A DNA stretch of 64,000 bases from Carex sylvatica (Eukaryota > Streptophyta > Magnoliopsida > Poales > Cyperaceae). The notes under the pieces are model-generated. The model saw nothing but the letters and a program-made list of their open reading frames with translations. It did no database searches and was not told the origin of the DNA. The stretch is taken from NCBI GenBank assembly GCA_964058845.1, contig CAXKVR010000138.1:868001-932000 (forward strand), given 5' to 3'. The translations under genes and the position numbers were made by a program. Shown one piece after another: positions 59,272 through 64,000 of the stretch (positions are counted from its first letter, which is position 1; the number at the start of each line of letters is the position of its first letter).

Positions 59272-59673
59272 TGTGAGTCATCTTAATTATGACAGCTGGG
59301 CCAGTAGCAAAAGTAATGGAGAGTCTTTTCTTTTAATAACTGGAGATCATGTGATTATTCTTTTCGTGTGATTCTGTTGAGTTAGTTATTAGGCCTTGTC
59401 AGCACACGCTAGTTGACATGTCAGTCCGAGGATAATTAGGTCAATTTCCTTTACCAAATTAGATTCTCTTTTCTATAAAAAGGATCGCCTATATATAGGG
59501 ATCTAAGGGATGGAACCAATTTTATGCTTTTGATATTATGAAAAGTAATTTCTCGTTTGGAGATTTCAAATAGTTGTTCTTCGTTATCTTACCTTTCTCT
59601 TAAATTGCTTGATTCTATGATTGAAATCGTCTTAAAATGATTTCACTTGCATCTGAGTATCTAGCTCGTTGCA
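59272..59673 (+). repeat. 5' LTR of the decayed gypsy element
   Basis: Starts TGTGAGTCATC and ends CTCGTTGCA, four bases before the primer-binding site. Contains TATA-like words CTATAAAAAGG (about 59474) and CTATATATAGG (about 59489). The partner LTR is not in the window, so the start is inferred from TG and the usual layout. Confidence 0.65.
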
Positions 59674-59677
59674 GTTG

Positions 59678-59689
59678 TGGTATTAGAGC
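59678..59689 (+). promoter_or_regulatory. Primer-binding site (initiator Met tRNA)
   Basis: TGGTATTAGAGC after the LTR, the same one-base variant of the initiator-Met tRNA complement as at 42297. Confidence 0.8.
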
Positions 59690-59728
59690 GCACGATCACA
59701 TCTGGGAAGTGTGAGTTGAGCAACCAAG

Positions 59729-62700
59729 ATGCCGCCAAAGATGCGAAGTAACGAAATACCTGAAGAGATATCAGTTGATCTTTCATCGATCCATGAGAGG
59801 ATTGTTTCGCTGTCAAGGGAGTCGCAATCCACTATGCAAGCTCAAGGAAACCATCTATAAGCTCAGTTTCAGTCTCAGATCCAGATGATGGATATGCAGA
59901 CTCAAGCTCAGTTCAGAGATCACTCCGATCGAATTGGGGAGTTTAAGGTATCAGTTGATGGTCTTGCAAACATGTTGAAATTCTCTCTCTCCAACCAAAA
60001 CCCAAGTACAGGCCCTAGTAGTAGTTTTATTCTTATATCGGATCATGGATCCAAAGATAGAATGGAAGATAGAAGAGACAAGTCACCTGACATGGATGGA
60101 CATGATGAATCTGGTAATGGTAGGAGTAACCGGTACCAGGATTACAATAATCAGAAAATACTCATGCCTAGGTAGATTTTCTGATATTTGATGGTGATAA
60201 TGCAACCAAATGGCTAGATCATTGCAACCTTTACTTTGAGGTGAACCAAACTGCTGAAATGTATAAAACCAGATTAGCAACATTGAATTTTATAGGAGAT
60301 GCAGATGAATGGTACAGTTGCTACCGGGTTGAGCACCCGAATCCACCTTGGCACACCTTAGTAGAAGCAGTATTTTAGAGGTTTAAGAAGAGGAACTGTG
60401 TCAATCCAGTGGTCTAATTCAAAAGAACGCAGCAGACTGGTACTGTAGATGACTACATAAGAGAGTTTCAGAGAGCAAAAGCTAAGCTTCTAGCTGAAAC
60501 AGGCATTAAACATGAATTTTTTTTATTTGGAGCTTTATCAGTGGCCTAAGGGGAGAGATCCAGAACTCCATTCACCTATTCAAACATCAATCTTTGAATG
60601 AAGTTTTTAATTTGGCTTTAGAACTAGAAGTAGTAGTAGGAGATGGTGAAAGAAAACCTAGTTTTGTCAAAGCATTACCTACCCTACAATACAAAACCCC
60701 ACCTCTTCAATAGAAAACCTTCAATAGAAATCAAACTAAACCTCTAAACACTGAACCTTCACCCAACCTTAAAAATGCTACCAGAACCCAAAAAAATTTG
60801 ACATTGGACCAAAAGAGAGCTTTAGGTTTATGCTTCAGATGTTCTGACAAATGGACCCAGGGGCATAAGTGTCCAAGAAGGGTGAATCTGATGGAAGGTG
60901 AAGAAGATAAGGAACTAGAAGGAGAATTAAACCTGGGAGAAATGCAATATGAAGGGGAAGTGGAAGGAGAGGAAGAAGAAAGGAGAGAGGAGCATCAAAT
61001 TGTAACTTTAAGTGCATATAGTGGGAATCAGTTCAACAGGACCTTGATGTATCATGGTCAAATCAATCAAGAACCCATAACCATTTTAATAGACATTGGT
61101 GCAACACACTCTTTCATAAGCCCAACCTTGGTCAAAGAATTGAAAATTCCAACAAAACCCTCACCTAAACTACCTGTCAGAGGTGCATGGGGAAGTAGAG
61201 AGATGGCTAAAAGTGTTTGTAAAGAACTTAATTTTCAGATTCACAACTACCATTTTTCAGCACATAACCTGATGGTGTTAGGGGTACAAGGGTTTGATCT
61301 GGTATTAGGTTATGACTGGATTGCCTACATGGGTGATGTGGGGCTGAGATTGAGCAAATGTGAGATAAGAGTGGAGTGTGAGGGTAAACCAGTTGTAATT
61401 GTAACTGATGATATGAAAGCTGAAGTTAAAATTCTTGAATGAGAGGTGAATTTAGAGAAGGAATGCAGAAATGGGGACCAGGTTTACTATGCTCAACTCT
61501 ACAAAATTGAAGGAAAGATGAAGCACCAATCCACTGAGATTCAATCAGAAATTGAAGAGGTGTTGCAATAATTTCAAAAAAAATTGAAGAGCCCAACTCC
61601 TTACCACCTTATAGATCCATAGACCACATGATACCTCTCAAACCTAACTCAAAGCTAGTTAATCTGAGGCCTTACAGATTCTCACATCATCAGAAAACTG
61701 AAGTTGAGAAAATTGTTCAAGACTTACTGAATCAAGGATTCATAAGACCCAGTTCAAGCTCTTACTCCTCCCCAGTTCTGCTGGTGAAAAAGAAGGACAA
61801 TAGTTGAAGAATGTGCATATATTATAGGCGCTTAAATGTTGATACAGTAAAAAATAAGTTTCCTATCCCCATAGTTGATGATCTTTTGGATGAACTACAT
61901 GGTGCCCATTACTTCTCCAAGCTAGACTTGAGGTCTGGTTACCATCAGATCAGAATGAATGAGAGTGATGTTTACAAGACTGCTTTCCAAACCCATGAAG
62001 GCCTATATGAGTTCCTAGTTATGCCATTTGGGCTAACTAATGCCCCTGCTTCATTCCAAGCCCTTATGAATGCTGTTTTCAAACCTCATTTGAGAAAATT
62101 TGTTTTAGTCATTTTTAATGATATTTTGGTGTATAGCAAAGATTTAGATTCTCATGTGAGGCATCTCAAAACTGTGCTAGAAATTTTGAGGGAAAATCAG
62201 TTGTATGCGAAGCAATCTAAGTGCTCATTTGGGGTAGTTGAAATTAAGTATTTAGGTCATGTTATTTTCAAGGAAGGGGTAGTCACTGATTCAAAAAAAA
62301 ATATAAGACATGCTCAATTGGCCAGTTCCAAAGAATGTAATTAAGGGGTTTTTTAGGTCTCACTGGGTATTATAGAAAATTCATAAAAGGATATAGCAGC
62401 ATTTCTAGACCTTTGACTGACTTACTAAAGAAAAATTCTTTTGTTTGATCAATGACAGCTCAACAAGCTTTTGAATAATTGAAACATGCCATGGTGAAGG
62501 CACCAGTACTTAAATTGCCTAATTTCAGCTTACCCTTTGTGATTGAGACAGATGCAAGCCAAACTAGCATTAGGGCAATGTAGAAAGCCTATTGCATTTT
62601 TTAGCAAGAAGTTAGAGGTAAAGAATCAAGGGCTTTCCACCTATGAAAAAGAGTTGCTAGCTCTATACACTGTAGTAACCAAATGGAGATATTACCTCTT

Positions 62701-64000
62701 GGGTGGTGAATTTGTTATTAAAACTAACGAAGTTAGTTTGAAATATTTGTTGGAGCAGAAGATCAATACACTTATGCAACACAAGGGATTGAGCAAACTT
62801 TTGGGGTTGAATTACAAAATTGAATACAAGAAAGGGGTGAAAAATAAAGTAGCTGATGCCTTGTCTAGAAGAGATGAAAGCAGTAGTAAATTGATAGAGA
62901 ATGAGGGAACTGTTTGTGCTGTGAGTGAGTTACAACCTCAATGGATGATGGAGGTGAAATCCAGTTATGAAGGGGATGAGTGGGTAGAGAATTTGAGAAA
63001 GAAGTTAGGGGCAAGTGAGAGTGGTGATCAGAATCACAAGTTGTCAGAATACCTGAGCATCATCAGGTATAAAGGGAGAATTTGTGTGGGCAAAATGAGA
63101 AACTAGAGGCAAAGAATTCTGGAAGAATTGCACAACTCCAGTCTAGGGGGTCACTCAGGCATCACTGCCACCTATCAGAGAGTTAAGCAGAATTTGTATT
63201 AGCCGAAGTTGAAGAAAGAGGTGCATCTGTTTGTTCAAAGCTATGAAAATTGTCAACTCAACAAATTTGAGCACACAGCCAGCCCTGGATTGCTTCAACC
63301 TCTACCCATACCAGAAGAAGCATGATCTAGTATAGGTATGGATTTTGTAACTGGACTACCAAAGTCAAAAGGGTATGAAGTGATTATGGTAGTACTGGAT
63401 AGATTGACCAAATATGCCCATTTTACCCTCTCACTCATCCTTACAGTGCTGCAACAGTAGCTCAGTCATGCATGGACAATGTTTATAAACTGCATGGCCT
63501 ACCCTTGAGTATAGTTTCAGACAGAGATTCTGTGTTTACCAGTAAATTCTGGCAAGAGTTAATGAAGAAATTGGAGGTCAAGCTCAATATGAGTACCTTT
63601 TACCACCCTCAATCAGATGGTCAAACATAAAAGGTCAACCAATGTTTAGAACAGTATTTGAGGAGAATGGTGTTTGAAAAACAAGGGTGTTGGATGAAAT
63701 ACCTGAGTTTAGCTGAATGGTGGTACAACTCTATATGGCATAGTGCCATTAAAACCACTCCCTTTGAAGCCTTGTATAGGCATGCACCTCCACAGTTGGC
63801 CCTGGCTAGTGCACCAAAAAACCAAGTGGAATATGTGAATCTCTTTATGAGAGATAGACAATCTGTCTTGATTCAATTGAAGAGTAATCTCAAAAAAGCT
63901 CAGGAAAGAATGAAGAAGAATTCTGACAAGAATAGAAGTGAAAGAAAGTTTGAAGTTGGTGATTGGGTGTATCTGAAACTACAACCATACAAGCAGATTT
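59729..64000 (+). pseudogene. Broken gag-pol of the second gypsy element
   Basis: Gag begins MPPKMRSNEIPEEISVDLSS at 59729 and is soon stopped. The gag core continues frameshifted (FDGDNATKWLDHCNLYFE, LNFIGDADEWYS, TGTVDDYIREFQRAKAKLL). The knuckle CFRCSDKWTQGHKC is near 60831-60872. The protease near 61090 reads DIGATHSF instead of the usual DSGATHSF-type DSG/DTG. RT (61600-62330) includes NQGFIRPSSS, a TGA where Trp is expected (61805-61807), [23 protein letters not shown] sequence and FNDI in place of F-D-D-I, so a catalytic Asp is lost. RNase H (62400-62880) has IKTNEVSLKYL where [11 protein letters not shown] is usual. The integrase finger (63130-63260) has Tyr for its first Cys; the core ([27 protein letters not shown]) is frameshifted after 63430. 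The frame pieces at 60798-61442, 61811-62344 and 62543-63106 are the longest intact parts. Confidence 0.85.

Larger units (their letters stand above)
59272..64000 (+). mobile_element. Decayed Ty3/gypsy LTR retrotransposon, 3' part outside window
   Basis: A 5' LTR (about 59272-59673), a primer-binding site, then gag, protease, RT, RNase H and integrase in Ty3/gypsy order, running past base 64000. Many stops and frameshifts show an old, inactive copy, in contrast with the nearly intact element at 1-7145. The knuckle type (LCFRCSDKWTQGHKC) and the protease motif differ from that element, so it is another gypsy lineage, which I cannot name with confidence. Confidence 0.88.

Overview
The window is plant nuclear DNA. 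Its genes are split by many short GT-AG introns, their products are plant families (lambda glutathione transferase, a MOS11-like mRNA-export protein, an RZ-1A-like glycine-rich RNA-binding protein), and most of the rest is plant-type transposable elements. The AT-rich background and gene types suggest a eudicot; I cannot name the species. No tRNA, rRNA, CRISPR or prokaryotic feature was recognised.

Layout. 1-7145: 3' part of a Ty3/gypsy chromovirus of Tekay/Del type, with gag-pol, polypurine tract and a 2.6 kb 3' LTR. 7300-9208: a CACTA end fragment and two nested hAT-type miniature elements. 9658-13672 (minus): ten-exon lambda GST gene with MITEs in one intron. 14944-18704: small hAT-type elements and tandem repeats. 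18941-20573 (plus): five-exon MOS11-like gene. 22817-24458 (minus): five-exon gene for an unrecognised coiled-coil protein. 24.5-31.3 kb: gene-free, with a local duplication and two hAT-type elements. 31288-36108: complete CACTA element carrying a decayed Ulp1-like ORF and no recognisable transposase. 36261-39138: hAT element with a transposase relic, followed directly by another hAT MITE. 41552-48000: gag-only copia-like LTR element interrupted by a gypsy-type LTR. 48.8-50.9 kb: a large foldback and a MULE MITE. 52258-53719 (plus): RZ-1A-like gene with introns in both UTRs. 54.8-58.9 kb: tandem repeats and another MULE MITE. 59272-64000: 5' part of a heavily mutated Ty3/gypsy element running off the window.

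Exon structures of the four genes were worked out by hand from splice sites and reading phase; all close in frame (243, 213, 290 and 211 residues). Element boundaries come from terminal inverted repeats plus target-site duplications read from the sequence. The genes look like independent single-copy loci and not like a pathway cluster. I found no new multi-gene system. The most interesting structures are transposon-related: a MITE group with one shared core but different termini, a hAT family with GC-rich CCCGTACCC-type ends whose 3' end was duplicated together with host flank, a CACTA element carrying only the protease ORF, and a gag-only LTR element.
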